Below the pieces are notes generated by a model. The model was not told where the DNA came from. It ran no database searches and saw nothing but the letters and a program-made list of their open reading frames with translations. From the NCBI GenBank assembly GCA_021234155.1, contig JAJEKV010000036.1:8755426-8819425 (forward strand): DNA of 64,000 nucleotides. Direction: 5' to 3'. Positions within the stretch are counted from its first letter, which is position 1. Each line of letters opens with the position of its first letter. This DNA comes from Isoetes taiwanensis. Its lineage: Eukaryota > Streptophyta > Lycopodiopsida > Isoetales > Isoetaceae. The position numbers and the translations under genes are program-made. Shown piece after piece: positions 21,079 through 33,748 of the stretch.

Positions 21079-24000
21079 TCAAACCTCTTCTGTGCTTGGG
21101 CTGGCAGCAAGTACCTCGGATGTTGGAGGAGGCAAATACTCAACAATTTGTTCATGTGCCTCATTTGAAAGGAAGTATACATGTTCCTCATCAGCTACTG
21201 CCTGTAATTCAACTTTTGCACACACTATAAGGTGGGAATAGCAGGTTACTTCAGGCATGTTGTGTAACAGCTCGTATTTACCATCTCCAATGTTCTTGTA
21301 ATACTTACCTGACAATACAATTTCCTGCCTGTTGAATTTACAGCCCCAGTAGTCCTTAAATGCACGTTCCACAGTGTGTTTAGGTTCAGTGCACTTAATG
21401 ATCCAAAAATCAACATTTTCTTCATTGCCCTCCTCAGCATTGACAACAAAGTTGTCACCTACATCAACCATTTCTGCCTTCCACTGATTGTCCCCTTCAT
21501 ACTGTACATGAGTTACAGATGCCTCTTCTACCACCTCCATAGGAAATAAAGTTTCATGTGCATACTCTCCAAGCCGAGATGCATGTCTACACTTGGACCA
21601 CAGTTCTGCCCAACAGAATCTGCAAAAACATGATGAGATGCACATGTGCCACTTCAAGAGGCCTGTCTTTGCAGTATGGCCTGATTGTATGTATCTTTGT
21701 TGTGTCTTTGAGAGTCTCACAATCATATTGCATGTCCCTATTAACATCACCTAGCTTCACAAGCCAAAAGAACCTAATGTTGGAGTGACAAACAGTTAGT
21801 AGCAGTTGAGAAGTAATAAGCGACCAAAAAGGAAAGACAAAGTATTGACTGTTTATGTTAGTCTCTTTCAAAGACAGGTTTGGAGCTAAAATACCAAATC
21901 AGGAAGTTCACAACATCTTGTGCATTCCTCAAGGGAGTCTTTGTCTCGTTTGAGCATTTCACTTGTCAAAATTCTCTTTATGACAGCTCCAAAGACCGTC
22001 ATGTTCCCCTTTCCCATGTGATGAAGCGAAAAAGTTCCACTTTGCATCTTAATCCCCACAACTTATAGAATCTGCCTAAGAAGAAAAAAAAAAAAAAGCC
22101 CTAGAAGATTTGAACCGGGGAAGCACATCCATCGGACTGACGAGAACACATGTTTAGACAAGTGTACTCCCTTGCTCAATAAAAGTCATGATGACTTTGC
22201 AAACTGTGCTGGACAAACAAACTATCATGTTTCTTGTCATCAGATATGTAGAAATGTGTCTCTTTGACAATCTTTCTATCCCCAACCTTGATATTTGGGA
22301 TCTCTCCATCTAAAGCATGCCTGTATGTAATATGAACTAATATAGAACATTGGTCGTTATGCCAATGCATGCTCTGGATTTCCTGCTGAACTTTGAAAGA
22401 GAAATTCTCGGCAAAGTCTATAACAGAAACCATAGTACCTTTTGGAAAAGATTGAAGACAGTTCTTGAACTGATCTGCTTGCCATCTGGCTGTGTAATTA
22501 TGTGGGATAAACTGTTTGATAACACCATCAGCATGTGTCATGAACTCCTTCAAGGTAGTTGTCTTGTACACAAGCCTCATAATGTCTTTTGTCTTCTCTA
22601 TGATTTTTCCCTCTACAGACTTCTTTATTGTCTCCTTAACCTGTGTTGACAAAAAACAGTATGAATACCACCAAACAGAGCCAAAAAATCTGTTTTGAGT
22701 ACTACCATTCAATTGGCAAGTAAACAATTGGAAAACAATTGGTACAGGCAGAAATACCTTCTCAAAGTTCTTCCAATCGATAGTTCTCAATGCACTCTTC
22801 TCCCTTGGACATCTTCTTAGTTTCTTGATACCACAAAAGTGCATCAAGCTTAAGGCATTTTGCCTTGTGCCAAATCTCCTCCTACGCCTTTACAAATGAC
22901 CCGATTGGCCTCCATAGTTCACTTACACTGTTAAATGTTTTGTCTTTTGCTTCACAAAGGTCTCCCTTACCACAAACTGTACACTTGCAAGCACAATTTG
23001 GCCCATGTGTGTTTGGATCTCTTCTAATTCTATTCAAAGTCCGCGCCTTACAAATTCCATCTTCATGTGATAAATGCACATGCAAGTTTCTCGATCTTTC
23101 AATCTCCTAACAAACAAAGGTTTCAAAGATTCAAACCTCCTCAATCCAATCTTCATGTCAGGGTGCTCTTTCTGAAATTTTTTGTAAAATACAACCTAAA
23201 TGAAAAAATGAACTCGTTAGAACTTTGTTTGCAGAACTGTTAAATGCATGTGCTTAGAATTTGCATGTAGGAAATGCATGTAATATGCAACATAGTGAAG
23301 AAGAAAATAAAGAAGACAAAGCATTGGAATTGAATAAAAAATCAGAGTTAGAGATCTCAAAACCTGAGATTCTTCCAAAAAATGAATCGGATGCAATCTG
23401 TAGGGTTTCTGAGTCTTCAAGCCTTCGTTGCATCTTCTAAGCTTCACAACTTGCTTCTTGTTAGGGGAAACCCTGGTGTTGGAAATCCAGTAGTTGTATA
23501 TCTTCTCTCGATCACCAACAGAAAGTTTGTCACTCCTATTTTTCCTTTTAAACATGGACCAAGGTCCACCAATTGCAGCTGCTCTCTTTTTGTCCAAAGC
23601 AGCATAAACAAAATTTCTCTTTATGTTCAATGTCTTTTGCAATACGAGACTTATTGTTGGAATTGTTGTGATCATTAAAAGTGTAGATGATCTTGCATGA
23701 GTAATGTCATGATTCCTTCTTAGCTTGTTGCTTTGAAGACTGCTCTTAACATTATCAACAACATCCCTGACTGCCAAAAATTCTTTGTGGCCCATGATGC
23801 CAATTTGAGGTAATCCTTGACCTGTTCTTGCTAATATCTCATCCCTATCATCTTGAAACAAATTTTTGCACACATTATGAATATTATCCAAAATATCTTT
23901 TGCCAATTTCTGTTTGGTTCTAGTGGCCAATCTATGAGGGGTTGCAGCTGATTCTTGTGCCAATCTTTCGGCTCTTCTTTTCCTTTGCATTCTTCTTTTG

Positions 24001-24322
24001 GCGACACATAATCTTCCCGCAAAGTCGTATTTGGTGATAAACATTTGCAGTTAACACGAATGCAGTCACAACAAGTGTGTCCAACAGACCTTTCTGAAAC
24101 CGAAATGGGAGATGAAACTCTTTTAACAGGCGAAATTGAAGGGGAAGGCAATCCTTCTCCTAAATTTGTTAATTCACTGGCAACGACAGCAGTGGATGGC
24201 ACAAACTCTGGCACCCTTATATCTGGTATTTCAGACTCCAAATCGAAGCCCGTGGTCCTTTGCCACCAGCCTCGGATCAGGCGTTTCGAATTTTGCTTCA
24301 AATTCGGCAGCAAAACATTCAA
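21079..24322 (-). pseudogene. Transposase of the 8 kb element (DDE-type, Sola-like), multi-exon and probably broken
   Basis: Read on the minus strand. The N-terminal part (24322-23217) holds CCDC/CKC cysteines, a basic region and WISNTRVSPNKK. Then comes CEAKDKTFN (about 22950), IDFAENFSF and EIQSMHWHND (about 22430-22350), an HDSLFVQH stretch, QSDGCAS (about 22135), and WNFFASSHGKGEHDG (about 22040-21995). FFWLVKLGDVNRD and IHTIR follow, then CFCRFC (about 21620) and a beta-rich C-terminal domain ending at 21079. The Asp in DFAEN, the Asp in SDG and acidic residues after HGKG are the likely catalytic set. Several pieces are in different frames; some joins look like introns, but the one near 21680 may be a frameshift. 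It may therefore be a gene or a recently dead one. Confidence 0.75.
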
Positions 24323-24544
24323 CCAAATCCATCTCTTCTTGAAAAAAATAGGAAGAAGTGCATCTTCGAATGGGGAAGACGGATTTGGCGGGGTATCATT
24401 ATTTTGAGAGGATGCTCTTGGCGGGCCAACGATCTCTCCTCAAATTGCTCGAGCAGTTTGGCGCTCATAAAACCTAAATCGATAATGGAGTCTAAAATTA
24501 GGAAAAAAGGCCAAAAGCACCCCCCCAGCACCCAATGTCGGCGT

Positions 24545-24579
24545 CCGTAAAATTGCCCCCCAATATTGTGCGTATGCCC
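24545..24579 (-). repeat. Right terminal inverted repeat of the 8 kb transposon
   Basis: Ends CCAATATTGTGCGTATGCCC; read inward it begins GGGCATACGCACAATATTGG, matching the left end. ACTA (24580-24583) follows. Confidence 0.9.
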
Positions 24580-25152
24580 ACTAGCATTCTTTTGTGAATA
24601 AGAAATTGCAAAAGTCAATCAACAAACCATATTAAAAAACTAGTAACAATTTGGCAAGTCATGTTAGCTTAGAAATTACTATGGAAAACCTCACATGAAA
24701 AATGCTATGTCTAGAACCATTAAAGTATTTATAGTAAAAAAACACTAACATTTTGGCATGTCGTGTTTTCTTGCAAAACTAGGATGAAAAAACCACAAAC
24801 AAAAACATGTTATTAAACTATATAAAAAACCTTGAAGTATTACCAGTTAAATCCGCTCTCAAAACCATCTACACATATTAAAAAACTAGTAAACATCCCT
24901 TTCTTACTCTCAATGTTGCAAACTGCATGATTAACCATCATGACATGTCAAATCAGTACCAAAAACCTTGATAAAAACCTTTATCACTTTCAAATAACCA
25001 TATTAGAGTATAAACTAGCATATAAAACCACATTCACATTTTAAAAACCACTTCAATATGTAGATTTTATTGAGAAAAAGTATTTTTGCTCAGAAAACCA
25101 CTACCATAGTGGTTTTGTAGTGGTTATTTATTATGGTTAAATTTTTGGGCGC
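24580..25152. repeat. 5.2 kb duplicated block, copy 1, part e
   Basis: Matches 31349-31909, with an 11-12 bp deletion in copy 2 near 31735. Similarity stops after TTTTTGGGCGC in both copies, where copy 2 meets LINE-B. Confidence 0.92.
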
Positions 25153-26677
25153 AATAAAAAAACTACATGGTTTTTCCCATGGTTATGACTAGAAAACCAT
25201 TCCACAAAACCAATGGGTCTTTGTGGGTTAATTTCATTAAAAACCATATGAGGCTAAAGTACTTGGTTTTCTTGTAAGGTTCACTAGGGTGGTATTATGG
25301 CATGGAAATTGCTAACGGCTCCTTCCTAGTGTTTGTCAAAGTGGTATTTTATGTTGGTAAATGGATGTGGTATATTATAATGTTTTAGAGGTTGAGTTTC
25401 CCAATGTGGTATAATATGGTGGTTGTGGATGTGGTTTGATGTCGCGGCTCTATTTATGTGATTTTATGATGTGGTTAGTTATTGTGGTAAATGCACACTC
25501 GCGACGTGTTATATCACAATAAATCACCATTATTTAATTAGTTAAAGTGTTTAGGTTATTGTATTAAAACACTACTATGTTTATCAAACTTAGATCTAAT
25601 TGTTAGTTGTAGAAATGCATGGTTTTGTAGTACACTAGATTCATGGTTATCATTTATAAACAAGTATTGCTATATAGTCTAAAGCATTTCAAATTACTAG
25701 ACTAAACTATTAAGGATTGTGGATGGTTTCTTATGTATTGTAGTACTTATTAAGGTTGGTAATCCACTAATGGCTTTTAGTCTAAAGCGTTCCAACTATT
25801 GCATGGAAAACATGCCTATCTTTACACTCAAGATGTACTCGTTAAGGCTGATAAACCACTAACGTTTCTATTCTTAAGCTTCTTAAGTTTTTGCATATAA
25901 AGACTTGCAATCTTTCCACTAAATATCTAATAGGTTTTTCAATCATACACGCAATGGTGAAGATGACAAATCACTACATTTCTATGATCCAAAGCACTTT
26001 TAGTTTATGAATGAAAACCATAGCAATCTTATTAATTATCCATGTACATCTTTATACAATGACTGCATAGTTTCTTAACATGTACGTATAGTATTTATGA
26101 TTAAATGCATTGCGTGCTCAACATATACCCCTAGTGCTTAAGACTACTTAACCATAAATGCTTTTCACATCCAAGCAGTTAAGTTTAGACTAAAACAACT
26201 ACTTAAAGTGTAGTGGTCTTTTGCATGGTTTCGTAACATTGTAGGGTTCTTAAACTGCTACTACTTTTGGAGATGAAAGCATTTGTATTTAAATGTTTTT
26301 TCCTTGCGTGGTATTTACAAGAACCACTACTACTTTTTGTTGAAATGCTATTACATGTTTTTTTAATTTGCGCTATGCGTAGTTTTTTGCCGTTCTTTTT
26401 GCAAAAAAACAACACCTAAAGTCCATGCGTAATATTATTCCGAAAATGCTAGAAACAACGGGTTATTTTTTAGCGTGGTTTTTCATAAACAAAAAACGCT
26501 TTTAGATAATAACACATGTATTGTTAGTGTTGTTTTTGGTACACTAACATGTTTTTTCTAGTGTAGAAACAATGTGTTCAAATTAAACAAAAAATCTAAC
26601 TTAAGAACTTAAGAATAGCAGTTGTTTTCAATTGCATGAGAAAATGAAATTACACGATTGCAATGATATCCATTATA
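25153..26677. other. AT-rich spacer between block copies, no gene seen
   Basis: Rich in AAAACCA/TGGTTTT motifs like the preceding 500 bases, so probably the same original locus. It is absent from copy 2, where LINE-B begins. TTTTTTCTAGTGTAG near 26552 resembles an inverted CACTA-type end, but no partner terminus was found. No frame over 70 codons has recognisable content. Confidence 0.6.
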
Positions 26678-29600
26678 ATTATTCCTGCCAAGCTTGGTTA
26701 ATTCATAGACAGAACCATAATCATTGTTATGGTGTGAAGTGCTGTAAGCATGTAGTAAGTGCTATGGTCATGATCATGATCATGTATTCTGAGCCATGGT
26801 ATGAAGAATGACCGGGATAATAGTTGTGGCAATCAAATTGTTGCTATTTGCCTGTTTTGACAAAGTATAATAATATGCTGTCTAAAACACTGCAGACTTC
26901 CGTATGTTTTCAGCTTCTTCAACATCTTATGTATTGTGATTTTTGCAGCTTTGAATCCACCTCAACGGAATGAACACCTGCATCTGCTCTGATTAGTAAT
27001 GGTGGACCAAGAGTTATTTTTTATACCAAAAGGTTTTATTCCAAGAGCATCATAAAGAAAATCATGATTAATTTTATGGTTGCAAGCAGAAATAGAATAA
27101 TGACATGAATAACATGCATAAGAGATCATAAAAAAGAACAAGTACTCCATATTCACCGAGCTAACAGATAGCGAAGTTGCAGCCTTCAGAAGACATTCAG
27201 GTTTCGACTCTGTATGCTATCCCCTTTCTACTTTTAGTTCTGCAGTCGTATCCTTTCATAGGTCTTTCAAGAAAGAAAAAAAAAAAGGGAGAAAAACGCT
27301 TATTTGCTTATCTGCGAATTAACTATTGTACAATAATAGAGCTGGAAAGAAGGAAAAAAGATGAAAGAGGAAGATGCTTATCTGTAAATTGTCTTCTGGC
27401 CGAAATAGCTGGGACTTCAGTCTTTCGCAGCAAAAAGGGTAACCGCAGGGCTCTGCTTTTGTTGAGCAATCAGCCACGGTAGTCTTAATCAGATTAAATA
27501 TTTTTATAAAACCCTGAATCTAAACCCTGCCATGTAAATATGGTTGGATCTTGTATAGAAGCTATGAAGAAAGAGAAACAGCGGCCAAACCATAAGCAAC
27601 TTCTTTGTGCATCCATCGGTTATGGCAGAAGAGAGTTTTTGGTGGCTATGGCAGCTTTTCGATCCAAGAAGCTCCAAAAACATGCAAAATTAGAACCAAG
27701 ATTTGGGAGAGAAGAATTGGCGATGGAGGGGTTATGGGGCTTCAAATCTGGAGCTAATCGGACAGGGGCTTCGCAAATCCGACAATAGAGATGCAAATTC
27801 GGCAGCCCATCGCCATAATCTGCAGCATGGAGACAAGTCCGGCAGCCCATCGCCATAGACGGCAGCAGGGAGGCAAATCCAGAATCAATATAGACATGCC
27901 AAAATGAGCGCCATACGAAAATGAGGGCCTAAGGCGGGAACGTAGACAAACACAAACGACAAGCCAATAGGATGATAGGGCCTGGATCGAAATCCAGGCC
28001 GTTCATCTACACCAAATGACAGGCCAATAGGATGATAGGGCCTGGATCAAAATCCAGGCCATTCATCTCCACCGTTGGATCAAATATCTTTTTATAATAG
28101 TATCAAAACATATTTTCGTTCTAAGCGATCCTTACATACCATGGTGTAGCACTTCGCTTGCTCCATGCTTAGTGCACTATCTACACTTGCACTTTCCCTT
28201 GAGGCAATTATCTGCATGCTATGTTCATGTATGGGTTCCATCGAACAAAACTAGCATGCAACATCAGGTCCTATATCTACCACTACAACATTTTCCCATG
28301 AGAATACATCCTGCATGGGTCTGCAACTCAACATATCGTTGCCATCATGCAACAATAAATTGCATGTATATACTTGATAGTCATCCAAATATTAAATTAG
28401 AAAACATGAGGGTCTGCAATTCAACATATTGTTGCCATCATGCAACATAAAATTGCATGTCTAACATGACAATCATCCAATATTAAAATATAAAACATGG
28501 CGCACCTTAAGGTTTAAGGACATGCCATCTTGCTATTTAACTTCTACATGTGCCATGCTTCATGTTCATTCTAAACAGTACAAGGAAAAACAATGGGTCC
28601 ATTATTTTCCTTGCAAATGTTAGTTGTCAGAAATTTCTTTTGGGACAAATTTCAAATTCCAGTTCATAGTCACCTAGCTAGCATGATGACTTATGGGTAG
28701 GTCAACATAATGCCATATAGGTCACCCTCTTACTGATTTAATGTAAAATCAGATCCATGGCAAATTCAAGTGAGAAATCAATGGACCATGGCAGACTGAA
28801 AAACAAGATTAGAGAATATTACCATTTGAAATAATGTCAATTGATTAATGTCAATGGGTTAAGCTCCATGTTCATGGTAGGGCTCAGCTAGAAATAACCT
28901 AGCATGTTTCATGTCTTATACGTGCTACACCTGCATTTTCCCTTGAGAAAATATCCAGCATGGTCTGAAAGTCAATATCCCCATGTCAAAGTAATGTGCA
29001 TGCTCCAGTTAGTTCCAGGCATCAGGATGCTAGGTCTTTGCGGGAGGTAAAAAGTTGCAACATTGTGGACAACACCCATAGACTAGCATGACAACAAGTT
29101 ATGGTGTCAGTGCTTGGACCAATGCTTTGTTGGGATACTCCCCTCCATATCAAATATCCAAGGCGTAAGACTTATATGGAGATACCATCCTTCCAAGGAG
29201 TTTTAAAGATCTGTCTTCTGGCATCAACACCCTTCCTCTATGTCATGACACGATGCAAGATCCTAGATGAATTTGACTAGGATATGTCTCCAAAACCCTT
29301 CAAGAATCTAGCAACACACAGGGTTTACGTTTTGGAGGCCATATCATAGTCAGATTTGTCCAGGACCTTGCACCGTGTCAGCACTTAGAGGGAGGGTGTT
29401 GACGCTAGAAGACAGACCCTTAAAACCTTCCAGAAGCAGCTTGTTTCAAATGTCCTCTCCCTATAGCCCTGGCAACAGATCAACAATTCTCGCACTCTGG
29501 AACTATGAATTGGCTCTTCCAATGGACTTAAAACGTTGACATAACCATGTGGACCAAGATCGGTCCAGAGAACTTAACAACTATGAAGCGTCATGCAGCC

Positions 29601-31909
29601 AACCATGTAAAAACCTAAGTATTTTATCGTTCAGGCGGTACAGCGGCTCCAAAATGGTGATTCGACTTCGCCATATTTTCCGGAATAGTAAAATTCCCCT
29701 AGTGACCAAGTTACACGGACTGTTTGTGTTATCAGTTATAAGCAGCTTGCTCAGTTATTACCTGTGCGATATGATCATCCAATATTCGACGTTCTTCTGA
29801 AATATTCAAAACGGAAAAACATTATTGTGAAGGTTCATGTCAATGGCACTCAATGGTTGCATTTGAATTTTGTATGTAACATGTATTAGAGTATCCAACT
29901 TATCTGGCAAACACTGCTCAAACACTGCTAATTCGATATGTAAAGTTCTTTTCTAAAGCAAGCTTTGTCAAATATCACCATCTAAATTTTGAACTATTTG
30001 CGAAGGTCCAAATGAATAACACTATTCATTTGGTATTTGACCGGATCAATATTTGTTAGTTGACCGGCAATGCATCATTCACAAATTTAACTTTTTTCTC
30101 TTCTTCGATCATCGTGCCGGAAGACCAAGCGTCCGATTCGGCTACTACAACTTTGATTCTCTAACAAATTACAGATAACGGTCTCCTGCAATATGGCTTG
30201 AAACTTTCTAAAAGAACCACGTATTCGACCTCCAGGCAAAAATCTTGTACCACCAAATTCGACCTCCCTGTAGAAATCTTGTACCACCGAGTATAGATAA
30301 CGATAGGCTAATTTGAGTGCAATCCACAGTTCCCATGTGCATCATGATCATAAGATATGAAAATCATTCAAAAACATGTGGTTGTTAAAGGGTTGAATCT
30401 ATGTGAACACAATAGTAGGAATTGACAAAAAATGATATGCCTGCGGATCACATGAATCCTTTAAACGGGACCAATATGTGATTTTTAACTAAGCATTGTG
30501 GAGGTCAATGGAGCTAATCCTGCAGAAGGTTGAACTGTCGGGGTTATACATACCTAGGGTCAATGCTCAAGCAATATTATGGTCAATGCTTTTAAAACAA
30601 TGATTTCTACTGGAGTGTTTTGCATGGTTGTAAAGGTTAGAAATTAAATAAGAAAAGTGACATAACAATTTGCATAAATCTCTATCAAAATGAACTCAAA
30701 CTGAAATTTTATTAACTCACAAATTGCCCTCATTTGTTTCTTTCTCAACATCAAAGTGATCTAGAGGAAACAACATTTAAAATTGAATACATCAAATAAT
30801 AATGTGGAAGCATAATGTGTGTATATCCACAACTACAAACTAAGTTTGTCGTCTTCACATGTAAAGTTCTAAGTCGATCATTTGTCTATCTCCATAATCT
30901 CGATATCACAACTATTCTATAGAGATGCACAGATTAAACCTTTTAGAATAAGTTCTATCTTCGATGTCGGGATCCTAAAACTTCGAATCCACAAGAAATA
31001 TTCACAAGCTAATGTACTACTCAAGGTTTCTATAACCTCAACATTGCAATCGTGCGCACTTGTAGGACCTGACATTACAAATCTTGAGATCATTTCCACC
31101 CTAGAAATTGGAACTGTAATTAATATCTCAAATTATGTTTGTTAAGTTTAGATAAAACCACTATAAAATACCATCAACTATAAAGAAAAAACCATGAAAG
31201 ATTTGACTATATAGACTACTTTAGCTTCCATCTTGCGAAGATTGACCAGCAAAACCATGTTAAAAACCACAAGTAATTTAAAGTCATAATAACTTAGGAA
31301 AGTAGATATAAAACCACACAATGATTTAAATGTTCCATGACAAAAACCACTAGCATTCTTTTGTGAATAAGAAATTGCAAAAGTCAATCAACAAACCATA
31401 TTAAAAAACTAGTAACAATTTGGCAAGTCATGTTAGCTTAGAAATTACTATGGAAAACCACACATGAAAAATGCTATGTCTAGAACCATTAAAGTATTTA
31501 TAGTCAAAAAACACTAACATTTTGGCATGTCGTGTTTTCTTGCAAAACTAGGATGAAAAACCACAAACAAAAACATGTTATTAAACTATATAAAAAACCT
31601 TGAAGTATTACCAGTTAAATCCGCTCTCAAAACCATCTACACATATTAAAAAACTAGTAAACATCCCTTTCTTACTCTCAATGTTGCAAACTGCATGATT
31701 AACCATCATGACATGTCAAATCAGTACCAAAAACCCTTTATCACTTTCAAATAACCATATTAGAGTATAAACTAGCATATAAAACCACATTCACATTTTA
31801 AAAACCACTTCAATATGTGGATTTTATTGAGAAAAAGTATTTTTGCTCAGAAAACCACTATCATAGTGGTTTTGTAGTGGTTATTTATAATGGTTAAATT
31901 TTTGGGCGC
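26678..31909. repeat. 5.2 kb duplicated block, copy 2 (uninterrupted)
   Basis: Collinear with copy 1 minus its four insertions. Junctions fall at 27744-27746 (CACTA site), 30347-30354 (LINE-A site), about 31210 (1.39 kb insert site) and 31349-31352 (8 kb transposon site). Differences from copy 1 are small indels and local clusters, a few percent at most by eye. No gene is supported. Confidence 0.95.
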
Positions 31910-31912
31910 CTT

Positions 31913-33586
31913 GTGATTGTTCCTATACATAAAGCAGGAGATAAGAACTGTGTGAGAAACTATCGCACAATTCTAGTGAGCAGCATAATGTCAAATTTGT
32001 TTGGAGCAGTATTAGAAAAGAAACTAAGTGCATGGGCGGAATCTGAAAAAGTACAAGCTAAGGGACAAGCTGGTTTTCGTCCAGATCATTCAACAATTGA
32101 TCATCTCGTGACATTGAGGGCAATAGCAGAAGGGGCAAAGGGAGCGGGCAACGCATTATACTGCTGCTTCGTAGACTTTGCTAAAGCATTTGATCGCATC
32201 CCAAGAAGCAAGTTGGCTGCAAGACTGGAGCAACTCAATGTTCCTGTAGAACTGAGGCAAGGTGTAACTCGACTTTATGAGAAGGTACTTGTTGAGCTTT
32301 CTTTCCCAATACATGGACCTGGACAAATTGACAGTAACATTGGTGTCAAACAAGGATGCCCGTTGTCCCCAACACTTTTTGGCCTCTTCATTGATGACTT
32401 GGAAACCTGGCTAGTCCTAGAAGGAGCTAAAGGAGTACAGCTTGCAGGAATTCAGATCTTGTTGTATGCAGATGATGTAGTTTTAGTGTCATGGACAGAA
32501 AAGGGTCTTCAGAGGCAACTACACACTCTTGAAAGGTTTTGTAGTGCATCCGGAATGGCAGTGAATAAATCTAAAACCAAAGTCATGGTCATTGGAAAAG
32601 AGATACATACCACTATGAAGCTTGATGGGGAGCCGTTAGAGCAAGTAAAACAAGATAAATACTTGGGTATTGAATTTACAAGCAACTACAAATGGAAAAT
32701 AGGAGTGCAAAAACGTATTGCTGGTGGTTTGAGATGCCTCTATAGCACGATGAGCATGTGGAAGAACTTGCGCATTTGGAAATGGCATATGAGAAAACTC
32801 ATGTATAAAATGCTTGTTCAAACAACAATTCTATATGGATGTCAAGCTTGGGGTCCTGGTCTCTCAAGAGAACTCTGGAAAGAGGTTGAAAAAGTGCAGA
32901 AATGCTTTCTTTTGGCTCAATTAGGAGTGAAGCAACAAATTCCATATGCTATGATGTTGGCTGAGACGGGACTAATTCCCTTGGAGGCTGAAGCGTTATG
33001 CCAAACCTTAGAGTATTTATATAGAATGAAAAAGCTAGAAGATAACAGGCTTCCCCACCTTGCACTTTTAGAATCCTATACAAGAGTTGGGCTAGGTTGG
33101 TACACACAGCTAGCAAGTTGGCTAGAATATTGGGGCATGGACATCAATAATCTCCCAGACACTCACACTACCATTGGCATTAGGGATTATGTCATACATA
33201 GTGTGACTCAGAAGTTGTAGTCTGAAGAGGGAGTGAAGATGGAGTTCTACCGTAAGGAAGTGAACCCGATGTTGATTTATGAGGAACAAGAGTATCTAAA
33301 AGCAAACATTTCAAAAAGAAAGAAACAGTTAATTGCACAGCTCAGATTAAGCTCGCACAGGCTTGAAATTGAAATGGAAAGACATGATGGGATCCCCAAG
33401 AGTGATCGGATCTGTTCTTGCTGTTGGCTCGTGATGATCGAAGACGAACAACATGCTTTCGTAGATCGTCGAAACTTTCAACACTTGCGCGAAGAATTTG
33501 GGATTACTGAATCTAGATTTTCTGAGCTCCTTAAGATCGACCCGTCCAAGCTTGGAGACTACTTACAATCTTGGTGGACTTATTGA
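31913..33586 (+). pseudogene. LINE-B reverse transcriptase and C-terminal region
   Basis: One frame is open from 31913 to a TAG at 33218-33220 and resumes in the same frame from 33233 to 33586, so a single stop separates the two parts. RT motifs are complete from IVPIHKAGDK on: NYRTI, GQAGFR, DFAKAFDRI, GVKQGCPLSPTLF, LLYADDVVLVS, NKSKTKVM, YLGIEFT. The C-terminal part has CSCCW...EDEQHAF, in which the last Cys of the Cys/His motif is replaced (DRRNF). Better preserved than LINE-A over this span but without its N-terminal half, so not autonomous. Confidence 0.92.
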
Positions 33587-33748
33587 AAGGAAACTCTTGA
33601 TCTTACAGCATTTATAGAGTCTTACATTGAAACAGACACAAATAAGTTGTTAGACACATAACATTATCGATGTACTATTTTTTGTCGCCTTATGGACATG
33701 AGGGTCTTTAAACAGGCGTGATTTAAATCAATCAATCAATCAATCAAT
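33587..33748 (+). other. LINE-B 3' UTR and AATC-repeat tail
   Basis: Carries the conserved 3' block at 33685-33725 and a tail of about five AATC units, one base shorter per unit than LINE-A's AAATC. Confidence 0.8.

Larger units (their letters stand above)
16581..24579. mobile_element. 8.0 kb DNA transposon with two convergent genes (Sola-like)
   Basis: Ends are fixed by the empty site in copy 2 (31341-31360, AACCACTAGCATTC). Copy 1 has ACTA at 16577-16580 and again at 24580-24583, so the TSD is 4 bp. Terminal inverted repeats of about 30 bp begin GGGTCAAAGCACAATATTGG on the left and, read inward, GGGCATACGCACAATATTGG on the right. Inside are a plus-strand multi-exon gene (16751-20096, coiled coil plus RING) and a minus-strand multi-exon transposase (24322-21079), arranged tail to tail. 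A 4 bp TSD with this motif set suggests the Sola superfamily; the assignment is inference. A decayed relative lies at about 46.7-55.4 kb. Confidence 0.85.
31910..33748 (+). mobile_element. 5'-truncated LINE of the same family (LINE-B)
   Basis: Starts inside the RT domain exactly where similarity to copy 1 stops, and ends in AATC repeats (33726-33748). The 3' UTR shares TTTGTCGCCT.ATGGAC.TGAGGGTCT and GGCGTGA with LINE-A. The DNA to its right is not the expected continuation of copy 1, so no target duplication can be shown: the insertion coincides with a deletion or rearrangement junction. Confidence 0.9.

Noticed and set aside
1-31909. The two 5.2 kb copies as LTRs of a giant retrotransposon
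   Set aside because: They do not start with TG or end with CA, the interior between them is 1.5 kb of AT-rich DNA with no primer site, and no TSD can be seen.
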